This document shows, piece by piece, positions 32,210-44,100 of a stretch of 64,000 nt of DNA. The position numbers and the translations under genes were made by a program. The notes under the pieces are model-generated. The model searched no databases, was not told the DNA's origin, and saw nothing but the letters and a program-made list of their open reading frames with translations. The stretch is taken from contig CM068541.1 in assembly GCA_035048495.1 (NCBI GenBank), positions 12,035,929 through 12,099,928 of the forward strand. Reading direction: 5' to 3'. This DNA is from Euptelea pleiosperma. Taxonomy: Eukaryota > Streptophyta > Magnoliopsida > Ranunculales > Eupteleaceae. Every line of letters begins with the position of its first letter. Within the stretch, counting starts at the first letter, position 1.

Positions 32210-33036
32210 ACGAGGACTGTAACCTGTTATCGACTTCTGCTGCTTGATGTATGCAAAGAGAAGGGTTCCCTCACCCTTTGTGGTTAAATCATCACGCGTT
32301 CAGGCCCAATCAGCGGTGTTAAAACACCTCGGCAGATCTATATACGGACATGGGTGGCTGGATGGCTGGGCCTTCTGGAATTTGGTGCTTTAGTTTACTA
32401 CGTTTTTGCCACATTGTTTCATGCTTTTGTATATTTGCCTGGTCATAAAAAGATAATACTGATCAGAAAGCTGTGAGTAGAAGAAAGATTATGTGGAGCC
32501 TTTGTCTAGCTAGGAAGGGGAGGATGAAAGAACGGCAGGAGCAAAACGGGTTGGTTGACTGTTGGTTTTTTTTCACCTTACCTGGTGTTGTTTCTACTTT
32601 ATGTTTCTGGTCGGCGGAAGGACTACAAATTTCAAAGGAAGGTTAGTGTTCTATTTTCTTCCTTTCATTTTCTACTCGTTTCGCAGTTTTCTCAGTTCCT
32701 AAGCTGGGTGTGCTTTGAATCGTCTTTTTTTTAAAAGCTATTGTATACATGTTTCTGAAACTATCTCTTGAATGTTAGAATTGGAGAAGTCCTTGTATCG
32801 TTACTACTTGTATATTGTGTGCTACTGCTTCTCAAGTTGTCAGGTACCTCGTAATCGATCAAGCCGTAACTTGGAAACGCACTTTGTGGATCACACGATC
32901 AGTATGGGAGAAATTGTAACACTGACCTCAATCAAATTGTTATTATTTTAACAAGGGTTTCTCAAGAAATTGTTCTGAAACGAAGTTCAAATGGCAGGTG
33001 CTATCATGCTGAAGTGAAAATTTAGAGAAGGGTCGT
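32210..33036. other. 3' UTR and flank of the GSK3-like gene
   Basis: Presumed 3' UTR follows the stop at 32207-32209. No ORF or repeat terminus is seen until the palindrome at 33037. Confidence 0.4.
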
Positions 33037-33314
33037 GATGTAACGAGGTATTCCTGAGATCTTTTGAAATCCGGAAGCGGCATTTTTGGTAGTCACCCCT
33101 GCCATCTGGGCCCACTGACCGCATGGATGTAAGAACGCCTTAAAAAGTGCTAAAATCTAATGGTTATAGATTACAATCAGGGTATTTTTGGTGTGTATAT
33201 CCACCCAAGGGGTGGGATAAACATCCATGCGGTCAGTGGGCCTACATGATAGTGGTGAGTAACAAAAATTGTGCTTCGGCATTTGGAAAAGTTTCAGGCA
33301 TACCTTGTTACATC
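33037..33314. mobile_element. Family C palindromic MITE, copy 1
   Basis: Ends GATGTAACGAGGTATTCC and GGCATACCTTGTTACATC are near-complements. The arms share CACTGACCGCATGGATGT and its complement with the copy at 51553-52079, including GCGGAAGC/GCTTC blocks. No clear duplication. Confidence 0.65.
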
Positions 33315-33632
33315 TTTTTCCTTCAGAGAAACATGTACAAAGTTTACAGACTTTACTGTATATTTTTCCATACCCCTCTTTCTGCTCTCTGGAGTCGTGT
33401 CCTCAGCTGTGGATTTTCGATAATCCAACAGTGGTTATTAGTGCTGCGAAAAGTGATGTCTGCTCAGTGCCGGAGGGGGCAGAAAAAGAGGGACTCTTGA
33501 GCCTGACCCGTTAACAAATACATTTTGACAAAAGGGAAATAATAGCATCCTCCCGAGGATAGTCCACTTAAGGCCCTTCACAAAAAGGTTCACAAATTTT
33601 AGGGTTAACCCTCTCGAGCTGGGTGAAATTCA

Positions 33633-33876
33633 GGCCCTGCTTGGTTCAATGCAAATCAGATGCAATGCACTCATTTGCCACAGATTTGGGATTACAAGTG
33701 ATTGGTTGAGGGCGTGCAAATGAGCTGGCATGCAAGTAGACCAAGGCCTTGCAAACTCTTTAAGAAAATGGATGCAAGCATGTGCAGCCCAAAACTGTGG
33801 TAAGTGACTGCAATGCAACGCACCGCATTGCACGGGAGTGCAAAAGGCATCCCAGTGGAGCGAACCAAGCAGGGCC
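33633..33876. mobile_element. MITE with GGCCCTGCTTGGTTC ends
   Basis: 244 bp with exact 15-bp inverted ends GGCCCTGCTTGGTTC / GAACCAAGCAGGGCC, flanked by TCA on both sides (33630-33632 and 33877-33879). The end sequence and 3-bp duplication resemble Tourist/PIF-Harbinger elements, although those usually prefer TAA/TTA. Confidence 0.7.
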
Positions 33877-34145
33877 TCATTCTTCCAAGCGATGCTAATT
33901 CGGATCCAGACTTTCTGATGCGCAACTTCAGTGGGTAATTGTACCATGCAAGATCTTCACTGTCATGTTTTTTTGTGGCGTATTACAACAAAAATGTGCG
34001 GTTTGAGGCCATTTGACCAGTGGATTCAACAGATCTACCGTGTACGAGGCAATAACTGCGGGGATCTCTTGAGTTCAAAGGTCAATAATCTCAAGCGCAG
34101 CGTTTTTCTCCAGTTATCCGTGGGAATGCACGACTCTTCCCAGAG

Positions 34146-34495
34146 AGTAAAGCTTCTGTCAAAATTTGAACCACGTGGCACACTCTTAGTGGACGCTGAC
34201 TGTATGAATGTTTGGCCAGTCCCTTGGTGGACCCATAAACAAAAAATCAGCCTGATTAGTGATTTAAAACCTTTGGATCTTTGCACCCAAATAACGCTCA
34301 ATAATGTTCAAATTCCTACCGTTAAAATCAACCTACGAAAATAACTTCAATCGAATCGCTTAGAAATCACTAATCAGGCTGAGTTTTTGGTTTAGAGGTC
34401 TATCGAGGGACTGGCCAAACATCCATACGGTCAGAGTCCACTAAGAGTGTGCCTAGTGGCTCGTATTTTGCGTTGTGACAGGAGCATCTGTCACA
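34146..34495. mobile_element. Family A MITE, 5' end intact
   Basis: Begins AGTAAAGCTTCTGTC. The right arm ends near GTGACAGGAGCATCTGTCAC, like the long variant at 20056-20465, but the terminal word is lost. CACGTG at 34172-34177. Confidence 0.7.
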
Positions 34496-35105
34496 AGTCA
34501 CAACGCTGGGTTGCCATCGTACCTTGTAGCCGTCGTCGTCCCTAGGTATAGAATTCAGACCCCTGACGATCCTTGATCCTTGGGATGGTTTAGAGTCTTT
34601 AGACATAGGGACGAAAGATATTAACAAACAATTGTGGCAGTCTTGTATATTTGTATTTCTTTCTTGAAAGGGTCACGAGGAGTTGCGAATTCTCATGGTG
34701 TATAAAAAAGAGGCAAGTGATGGATGGCTCGATTTGGTCCAAACCTCGAAATTTGACTCCCTCCAAAGTCTAAACGGCGGCAACATTTACTTTCGAAGCT
34801 GGGTATACAATTCCTAGGCAGATTTTTTTTTTTTTTGGGAGGTGTTTGGTTGCGGGTGTCAAGTTGCATGGCACTTTATTTAAACGGGAACAAAGTTGTA
34901 TGGCCGCCTTTAGTGGTGGTGGTGGTTACATAGAGAGAGAGAGAGAGGGACGACGATGACAAAAACGAAGATGGTGATAACACCAGCAGGTGGTGGTTAC
35001 ACGGAGAGAGAGTGAAGGGCAAAATAGTCTTTTTACTTGTGATGAACATGTGAGTACTGTGACCTTGCAGTGTGAGTCAATGATGGTTGGGTCTGGTTCA
35101 AGGAA
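34496..35105. other. Intergenic, no gene seen
   Basis: Contains short GAGAGA tracts near 34932 and 35003 and a GGTGGTGG stretch near 34915; nothing else stands out. Confidence 0.35.
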
Positions 35106-35114
35106 TAATAAAAA

Positions 35115-35465
35115 GGGTCGGGCTCAAGGGACTCCCATTTCTGACCCCCATCTTGGCGTACCCGCGTAGAAGATGAATCAATGGCTGATTTTTGGTGAGG
35201 CTCACAAAAATTCAAATCATTCTGATATTCATAGACTGGTTTAGAAGCTGAAGAATTATGGACCCTGGATTTTTTCTGTGTAACTTTAAAACCACATTTG
35301 ATGGGGTTAGAAATTTCAGAATGGGCTGATTTTTTGTTGGGGTGATCTATATGGTGAGGTTATCATCCCCACCAAAAATCAGCCATTGATTCATCTTCTA
35401 TGTAGGTACGCCAAGATGGGGGTCAAAAGAGGGGGTCAGAAATGGGGGTCCCTTGAGCCCGACCC
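35115..35465. mobile_element. Family B MITE, copy 2, perfect 9-bp duplication
   Basis: 351 bp, GGGTCGGGCTCAAGGGACTC start and CTTGAGCCCGACCC end. Exact TAATAAAAA copies at 35106-35114 and 35466-35474. Interior is nearly identical to the copy at 15470-15819. Confidence 0.9.
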
Positions 35466-35474
35466 TAATAAAAA

Positions 35475-37227
35475 ATATTTTGAATAACATGGGGCATTAC
35501 TACATTACCCTGTTATAATTAGTCTATTCATAATATTAGATCAGACTTCTTTAGGTTGATCAAATAGCTTATCGGATCACAATTTTAGGTCTAGACCCTA
35601 TGTCATTAGATCAAATCGGATATTTGGGTCGATCTGATCCATTGACGGTCCTACACAGAGACAGTCAATCCCTTGCCTCAACTTGAAACTTGTTCCTGCT
35701 AATGCTATCAAGGCACTAAATTTACAGCCTATACTAACTTTGATTTTTAATGTCGACCGATCTATACAAATGAACTTGATTTTCGGTGTTTTGTAAAGCT
35801 TTTTTCAGACCTTAAGTCTGAAATCACTTATTTTATTGATTCCCAAATAATCTGTTTGGTAAAATGGTCCCTTTCTTCAACCTTGGAATAAAAAAAATGT
35901 AGGTTTGGAATAAAACCTCAACCCCAAATCAAACAGTTGGGGTGGATGGCCAGGCATGAGATTCTAGTGAATTCGCAGCCCAACACCGGCGACCAACCTA
36001 CCAGAATCTTGTGGTCGGCCATCCCTTCACTCTTACTTGTGTTTGATTTGTAGGAATCTGAACTTCAATCGTCTCACATGGACTATCCCGCCATTCTCAG
36101 TCTTCCATGTTGACATCAATGTAATTTGCTTTCTTTAGCTTGATTTCAGGGTGATGGTGATTTGATTTTAGCTTTTAATCTATGTTAATTATGTAACAAA
36201 ACTTAACGTACATGGAATCTGAGTGATTTCATCATGATCACAGATACTATGAAAGTGGTCTATCAATGAAAAATTAGGGTAAATAGGATTTTGAAGGGGC
36301 TAAGTCACACATGTGGCAAAATTTTGATCCAATTGGATGATCAACTGCATTTTTAGGGCAATAAGAAAAATTTGGTAGATGGTGTAGGGGAGGGGGTATC
36401 CGGGTATGTCAAATTTCAAAGATAACATGGGGGTAGTGTTGGGGGTCAATAATGCCCCTCCCTAAGGGCGTGGTAGGGGACTGCAGGTGCGAGATCGATT
36501 GCAGTTAGAGCCAAAAGGTCATGGGATTGAATTGTAGGGCCCGTAGGGTGTGATGTCAATCGTGGTATAAAAGCTAAAGTTTACCCTTTTCTAACAAGAT
36601 ATCTTTTTGGGAGGAATGGCGACTTGAGGCCTGGTAAAAGTCCTAACAAGTATATCAAAAATTCCCTAAAAGAAAAAAAAAAAAAAATTTACTTATGCCT
36701 TCTTCAATCCTCTCCAATCAGAGGTCTCATAGTTGTTCAATTCACCATCGAACCACCTTTTAATTTTTTTTCTTTTTAATAATTAACATTCCAAAAAACA
36801 ATGCGTATGTGTGACACATGGCTAAAAGGGCACACAATGCCTTTTGTGACCCCTTTTCTGCGACGGATTGCTTGCAACGGAAAATCCATTAAAGAAAGTC
36901 TTTTTTCCTAGTTGTGCAACTGAAAGATATGAATTAGTGGGAGTACTTATCTTTAATGCGTGGACACAATAATATTCCAAAATAAAGTTATAATTATTCT
37001 ACATGCTTTATGACCGTTTACCAAAACCCCATGCCTTGTTTGTAAAAACTACTCCTAAATTATTCTTCTACTTGATGACAAAGAATGCAATAAATCTTTG
37101 AGATCATGACGCTTTATTCTTTCCATATGGAACGGAACATAATCATCGCATGCATAGAGTTTCATTTAATCTAAAAGCAGAAAAAACCAAAATATATTTA
37201 CAATTGGTTCTTGATCACAATCGACAG
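35475..37227. other. Intergenic, no gene seen
   Basis: 1.75 kb of AT-rich DNA without a credible ORF; includes a poly-A run near 36670. Confidence 0.35.
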
Positions 37228-37859
37228 AGTAGAACTTTGATTACAGTGGATTGTCGTTGACGCCGATGACAGCACACAATGTGAGCCACGTGGCACACTC
37301 TTAGAGGACTCTAACCTTATGGATGTTTGGACAAAAATCAGCCTGATTAGTGATTTTTAGGCGTTGATTGGAATTATTGTCATGGGTTGATTTTAACCGT
37401 TGGAATTTGAGCATTATTGAACATTACTTGAGGTACAAATCACGGTTTAAAATAACCTTGTTTAAAAACGCTCCAAGCGCGTTACATTAAAAACTGTTTT
37501 GACGCTTAGAATTTAACGGCCGTTAAAATTTGGGAAATTTTATAGAAAAAAAGGCCATTATTTCTGTTAAAATCTGTTATTTTTCTGTTAAATTCTGCTA
37601 TTTTCTCCATTAAAATTCGTTAAATTCCATTTTTTTCATTTTTGCCCGTCTGTTACAATCCGTTTTAACGAAATGCCCCCCAGTACAAATATCCAAAGGT
37701 TTTACTTATAAAAAAAAGTATCCAAATCTTTGAAATCACTGATCAAGCTGATTTTTGGTTTGTTGGTCTACCTAGGGGTTGGAAAAACATCCATTCGGTC
37801 AGAGTCCTCTAAGAGTGTGCCACCTGGCTCATATTGCGGGCTGTCATCAAAGTTTTACT
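37228..37859. mobile_element. Family A MITE with nested insertion, upstream of LRR-RLK
   Basis: AGTAGAACTTTG start and CAAAGTTTTACT end. The element is split by the 242-bp insert at 37441-37682. CACGTG at 37287-37292; the right-arm box is mutated to CACCTGG. It ends 327 bp before the LRR-RLK start codon. Confidence 0.8.
37441..37682. mobile_element. TAACG-rich element nested in a MITE
   Basis: 242 bp between exact GTACAAAT copies (37433-37440 and 37683-37690), fitting an 8-bp hAT-type duplication. Starts CACGGTTTAAAATAACC; the other end (AAATGCCCCCCA) is not its complement, so the termini are unclear. Rich in TTAACG/CGTTAA words. Confidence 0.6.
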
Positions 37860-38185
37860 CAAGGTTGAAAACAACCTTGGCCTTGGCCAGTCCTAGTAGT
37901 GAACTGGACTAGGACTGGACTGAGTCCAGAAAATATGAACTTGTCAAACAGGCCGACAAGGTGACAATCGCTGTCACTTTTCGAATCTCGAAGCCTTTCC
38001 CGCTTTCAGAGCATCTCGTATTGCGAGGCCTGAGAGATTCTCATCGAAGAAGCTTCATCATTAATGGCGCATCCATTAATAATTGTTTTTCTCACCTGCA
38101 CTGCCAGAAGAACCACCAGAGATCTTCTCTTACACTTGTCCTCTTTAATCAAACCTTAATATCTCTGAAAACCCTAAAATCTCGG

Positions 38186-41100
38186 ATGGAACGAGTGATG
38201 GTTTTGTTGCTGTTGTTACCTGTGGTTCAAGCTTCCAACAACCTTCTCTCTCCCAAGGGCGTTAACTATGAAGGTGCGGTTTCAGAAAAACCTTAGTTTG
38301 ATTTCTTCGTTTCTCTGTTGCAAATTTAGGACTCTTTCTGGGGATTTGAATTCTAATTTGAGTTTTTTTTTTTCTGGGAATTATTACAAGCAGTGGCAGC
38401 TTTGATGTCAGTGAAGAGTAAGTTGAGAGATGATGGTCTTCGTCTTCTGGATGGATGGGATATTAATTCGGTGGATCCTTGCACTTGGAACTTAGTTGGG
38501 TGCTCTCCTGAGGGTTTTGTGATTTCTCTGTAAGTGATTTTGTTAGGTTTGTTGATGCGAATTATTAGGGTTTGGTCATTTTTTTACTATTGTTTTGGGG
38601 ATTTGGGTAATTTTTGATTTGCAGAGAAATGGTCAGTAAGGGCTTGTTCGGTACGCTTTCTCCTAGCGTTGGGAATTTGAGTCATCTTCAGACAATGTGA
38701 GTCCTATTATTTTCTCTTACAATTCCTTTCTCTACACTTGGGCCCTGTGTGGGGAGAGCACAGGAATGTTTTCTAGAAAAAAGGATTCATTTGCCAAAAA
38801 AAAATGTTGATCTAGAATACAGGGCCGCCTTAATGGAACTGAAGGATTCTTTTTTATTATTATTATTTTTGGCTAATTGAGGGCTTGGTGATATTATGTG
38901 TCATTAGTTTCTATAATTGGCAATCATTTTAATAGACATTTTAGACCCTGTTGGATTTGAATAGTTCAAATTGAGATGGTGGGAAAACATTGATCATGAG
39001 AAGAAAAAAAACAGCTCCCACCCCCTAAAAATTGTGCCAACGCTGTTCTGGGGTCTTTCTGCGGGTGGTGTAAGTTACGAGACACAAAAAGGGTGCAGTT
39101 CAAATGCATGGATTCCCAAAACACAGTCGCCGCTCATTCAAAAGTGGCAGCTTTGTTTGGAGGTCTATCCAAACCGCCTTTAATGAATAAAAAGATGGAG
39201 GATATATTAAGAGAGTCACTCTAAGAGCTTTTCATTATGTAGGATCTAGTGTACATGGTTGAATTCAGAAATTAGAATTTGAGAGAGAACAACTGCATCC
39301 TATTTGCCGTAGGGAATTCACTATTGCTATTGGAAACAAGAACAAAGATAGAGTCATATTCTTAATTAAAGGTTAAAGAGGAAATACATCGTAATCCTAC
39401 CTAATGACTAAACCACCCCCCGCTTATATGCCAAATTACTATGTTGTATTATAATTTATAGTAATTGCGCTTTATAGGAGCACAAATGTTTCAATTATTT
39501 CATGGTTGTCCAAGGTGTCCCGCAACACCATTCCTTCAATCACTTCGATGAACATATCGTGTACCTGGTCCTCAAGCTTCATGTATATCCCTCTCAATGT
39601 GACTGTGAACTTGATCTGCTTAGCTTTCATTATTATCTTGACATGCAAACAAAGATAAGAAGCAGCAACACGAAGGTAAGAAAAAGAAGGGGGGAAGAAA
39701 GCAGTTGCAATATACTAGATTCATCTGGCTTCTTCCTATCATCGTGCTGTTGAAAATGTATGCGGTTATAAGAGGAGAAGTATGTTGCGACCCTAATTTA
39801 GAAAGAGTCAAGGACTCTATTTTAGTTAAGAATAAATAGTCCTGATTGGGTGGGATTTGGGACTGTTTGAATTAGTTTCCAGTTTTAGCTAGGATTTGAA
39901 TTAGTTCCTATTTTAATTAGGGTTTGATTTTGGAAGCTCTCTTGATGGAGAGCCTATAAATTGTAATCGATTGTTGAGGAATGGATATCAAGAAGAATAA
40001 CCTTTAAAGCGCGAAAGTATAGAGCGTGACTCCCTCCAAGAGTCGAAAAACAGAGTGTGATTCCCTCAAGGAGTCGAACATTAGGAACTCGGTTCCTAGG
40101 ATCTGGTATCAAAGTCGTCGATCATGGACGAGCTTACGAGGCAAGTATTAACCAAGATACTCACCGTTTTAGCGCTCATGGACGAGAGATTTGTGGAGAT
40201 GGAAAAGGTATGTGTGGATGCCTGTTTCCCATGCATGAATCAACGATTTGATGCGTTCCAATGTGCCGGGAAAAGAGAGCTTTCACGATTTTGGCGGATG
40301 CGCACAGACCCAGAAGAGATCCGCTCGCCTTCTCAGGCTACTCACATGTTGCCAGCAATCAGTGGCATGAAGGAGGAGTTTTGACATAGGCATATGAACC
40401 TGAAACGTATGGCGAAGCCCAAATATGCTCCAACCAAACCAAAGGCAACAACAAAGCCAAACTTGCCAACAAGCCGAAGCCCACGATCAAGAAGAAGTTG
40501 AAGCCGATGTTAAAGGCTAGGCCAATAAAGGTTTCGTGACTTGCGAGTTGCTACGAGGGCTTCGCGGGGGAAAAATGTCGGCTTAAAAGTCGACAAAGGT
40601 AGCAACACGAAGCCCAACACAGCGATATCCATTCCAATAGGCGAACAACCTCGATTCCGTTTACCTCAGGATTCGAGTTACTCGTAACACCTCGAGATTT
40701 GCATGGACGATGGTACTGTGGACCCTAGTGGATGTGGGGACATCAAATACGATTTGTGACCTTGGCGGCATCGACCTTGAGGACAAGGTCGCTTTCAAGG
40801 GTGCGGGAATATTGCTACCCTAATTTAGAAAGAGTCAAAAGACTATTTTAGTTAAGAATAAAGAGTCCTGATTTTGTTGGGATTCAGGACCGTTTGAATT
40901 AGTTTCCTGTTTTTGCTAGGATTTGAATTAGTTCTTATTTTAATTAGTTTGATTTAGAAAGGTCTCTCGATTGAGAGCCTATAAATTGTAATTGACTGTT
41001 GAAGAATGGATATCAAGAAGAATAACCTTTAAAGCATGAAAGTGTAGAGTTTGACTTCCTCCAAGACTCGAAAAACAGAGTGTGACTCCCTCAAGGAGTC

Positions 41101-44100
41101 GAACATTAGGAAGTGGGTTCCTATCATCGTTGGCTCTGATACCATATGTTAGGAACCTAACCAATACTCCAAAAGCACCTAGGTGATAGTGGAGCAGAAA
41201 GCTAAGCCCTTATACAGTTTGGGTCATAACAAAGGATGAGGTACATAAATCTGCTGTGATTTCTCCAATATTGTTGCTATCTACTGTGATGTGGCCTGGT
41301 CTGTGGTTACTCACAAGAGTTACATAAGATCCATCAAATTAGTTAGTAGATTAACGTGTTCTGTAGTTAAAAATGAGTTTACACAGCCTTATTAAGAACT
41401 CATCATTTAAAGCATCTTAGGAGGAATAGCTTTTGCAAGAATGAGTTAGTTCAGCAGATCACCTAAAAGTGGAACGTCTTCAAGTTTGACCTGATGTCTC
41501 AGTCTATCTAAACTATGTTAGTAATCATTCCATGGTTCTGTGTTTCTTTGTTATTGTTATCTCTCATCTGCAGATCTGCTACCTTATCATACTCGTGTTA
41601 TGTGAGTCTTCTCTTGCCTTTATTAATGATCTCATTTCTCAATGCTATTATCTGCTCTTTTCTACTTCTTTTACATGGTTCATGCATTGCCAAAAGCTTC
41701 CACTACCTTGCATATAAAACCACTCTATTCTTGTCAGGTTATTGCAGAATAATCGAATATCTGGTCCTATTCCAGTCGAGATTGGGAGGCTGTCAGAGCT
41801 TCGGACTCTTGATCTGTCAGGTAACCAGTTTGTCGGTGAAATTCCAAGCTCTTTGGGATTTCTGACTCATCTAAGTTACTTGTGAGTATACCTTCGCATT
41901 TTAGTAATGAGTCAATCTTTTTATGAATGTGTTGCTAGGCTCTTAAGATTACTTAATTTTAAGTTATAGTGTTGAAATCCTTTTCGATGTAAAATTTTCA
42001 GGCGGCTTAGCAAGAACAGTTTGTCTGGTCAGATTCCCAGAGGTGTTGCTAATCTCACAGGCCTTTCATTCTTGTACGTGTTCTAGCACATCTCAAATGC
42101 ATTTTCCTTTTAGTTATTATTCAATTATGAAATTGACCCAAATATTATGAAACAGGGATCTGTCATTCAATAATCTTAGTGGTCCCACTCCAAGAATACT
42201 TGCAAAAGAGTACAGGTGAGATTTAAATTGAAAAGAATTCTTTCTATAAAGGACAGCCTAGGGAGATACTTGCCATTTTCTTTTGGGAAATGTCGTACTT
42301 ATAATTTCTTTTTGAAATGGAACAGAATGAAACTATCCAACGCACTAAATTTTTCCAATCAAATCATTGCTAATTCTCCAACGACTCATTCTCAAAGAAA
42401 TCCATGGTTGATATATGTTTGCTCTTGTCAGTGTTCATCCATTCTTAAAGAAGTCATTTATTCTGTAATTTGGATGTCTACTTGTGAAAATCATAGTTTG
42501 AAGGTTTATGGAGTTATGATATATGGCAATCATTCTGTCAAATATGGAGATTGCTAGTAGGGAAACTATAATATTTTTTTTTACCTCAATTAACTTAAAT
42601 ATATATGGTCAGTAAGCTTTAAAATGTATTTGTGCATATGTTAACAATTAAGCATTCAGTGTCTGTCTCTAGTACACTTGATAGTTCCTCTGCATAAAAT
42701 TCTGGGTGCCAGATACTGCTCAGACTATTAGGGATAAACTATAAAGTGCAGTCAACTAGTTGTCGGACAAGGCTGTGCCATCAGAATCACTTGGATGAGT
42801 TTTAGACCTTATTGATTGCTATGAAAAGGAAATCTTACTGCATGCTCATTATTTATTTTAAAATTAAGTGTATGGTGACAAGTGGACATAGCTGCCAGAA
42901 AACTTCAAAAGCCACTCGTGTAAATAGAACAGAACAAGCTACACCAACCAGTACCTCGGTCCTTATATTTTTCAAATTAGCAGTACTGAAACACATGCTC
43001 TATCAACAGATACTGAGCTTCAGATTTCAGAGCTATTCACGACTGACCTCTTGCCATTGTGATAACCAAAAAGGCAGAATGCTCCTTTCTAATCTGATTA
43101 TGAAGAGCATGCCTCTAAGTGTAGATGAGAGAGAACCCACCACACTAACAGAAGTGAAGGATTAGGTTTTCTGATAGTATCTGTTGATGATTCTTGGTTC
43201 TTTCTAAAGCAAGCTTCTTTGGCATTTTCATATTTTTTTAATCTTGAATTAGAATTCTGTCCTAATATTCTACCTTTGAACTCAGTTGTTTTAAGCTATA
43301 TATGTCACCTTGTAGTGTGGCAGGGAATAGGTTTCTTTGCAATTCATCACTCCAACAAGTTTGCATGGATGTTCCTAAGCCTGTAAAAGGTAACCTATGA
43401 CATGACCCATCATAGCCCATTTATTGCAGCAGCACATTTGGATGGTACTTCTACATCATGGTTTGCTTACAGAGATGAATTCATCACAAAAAGCCAGTGG
43501 TCATCATCAATGGGTGGTTGCTGTTGCCGTAGGCGTCAGTTGCACCTTTGTGGTTTCTGTGATGCTGATTGTTTGTTGGATGCACTGGTGCAGGTGGCGT
43601 GTCCCTTTTGCATCACATGGTACCTCATTGATTGCTTATATACAGAATGCATGATCATGTTGGAAAGATATTAAAAAGTATCTGATTAATTGACTAATTT
43701 GTTTGCAGTGCAACAAGATTATGAATTTGATATGGGTCATCTGAAGAGGTTTTCATTTCGTGAACTCCAAATTGCCACTGAAAATTTTAGTCCCAAGAAC
43801 ATTGTAGGCCATGGTGGATTTGGGGTGGTCTATAGAGGATGTCTTCGGAATAGGACAATAGTGGCAGTCAAAAGATTGAAGGATCCCAATTTTACTGGAG
43901 AACTGCAGTTTCAAACAGAAGTAGAGATGATTGGCTTGGCTCTGCACCGGAACCTCTTACGTTTATATGGATTTTGTATGTCATCGAATGAGAGGCTGCT
44001 TGTTTATCCATACATGTCAAATGGAAGTGTCGCTGATCGCTTGAGAGGTTTGTTTCTCTTTGTTCGGTGTGAGTACGGCCCTCATGTTCTGTGAAATGCT

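Noticed and set aside
33147..33500. 117-aa open frame after the GSK3-like gene
   Set aside because: It overlaps the family C palindrome and has no recognisable domain.
37961..38185. Longer in-frame N-terminus for the LRR-RLK
   Set aside because: The upstream part has no family similarity and would bury the signal peptide; the ATG at 38186 gives a normal secreted N-terminus.
39736..41131. TCCTATCATCG at about 39736 and 41119 as a long target duplication of the TRIM-like element
   Set aside because: The left copy is about 45 bp outside the LTR start and the right one overlaps the LTR end, so they cannot be a matching pair.
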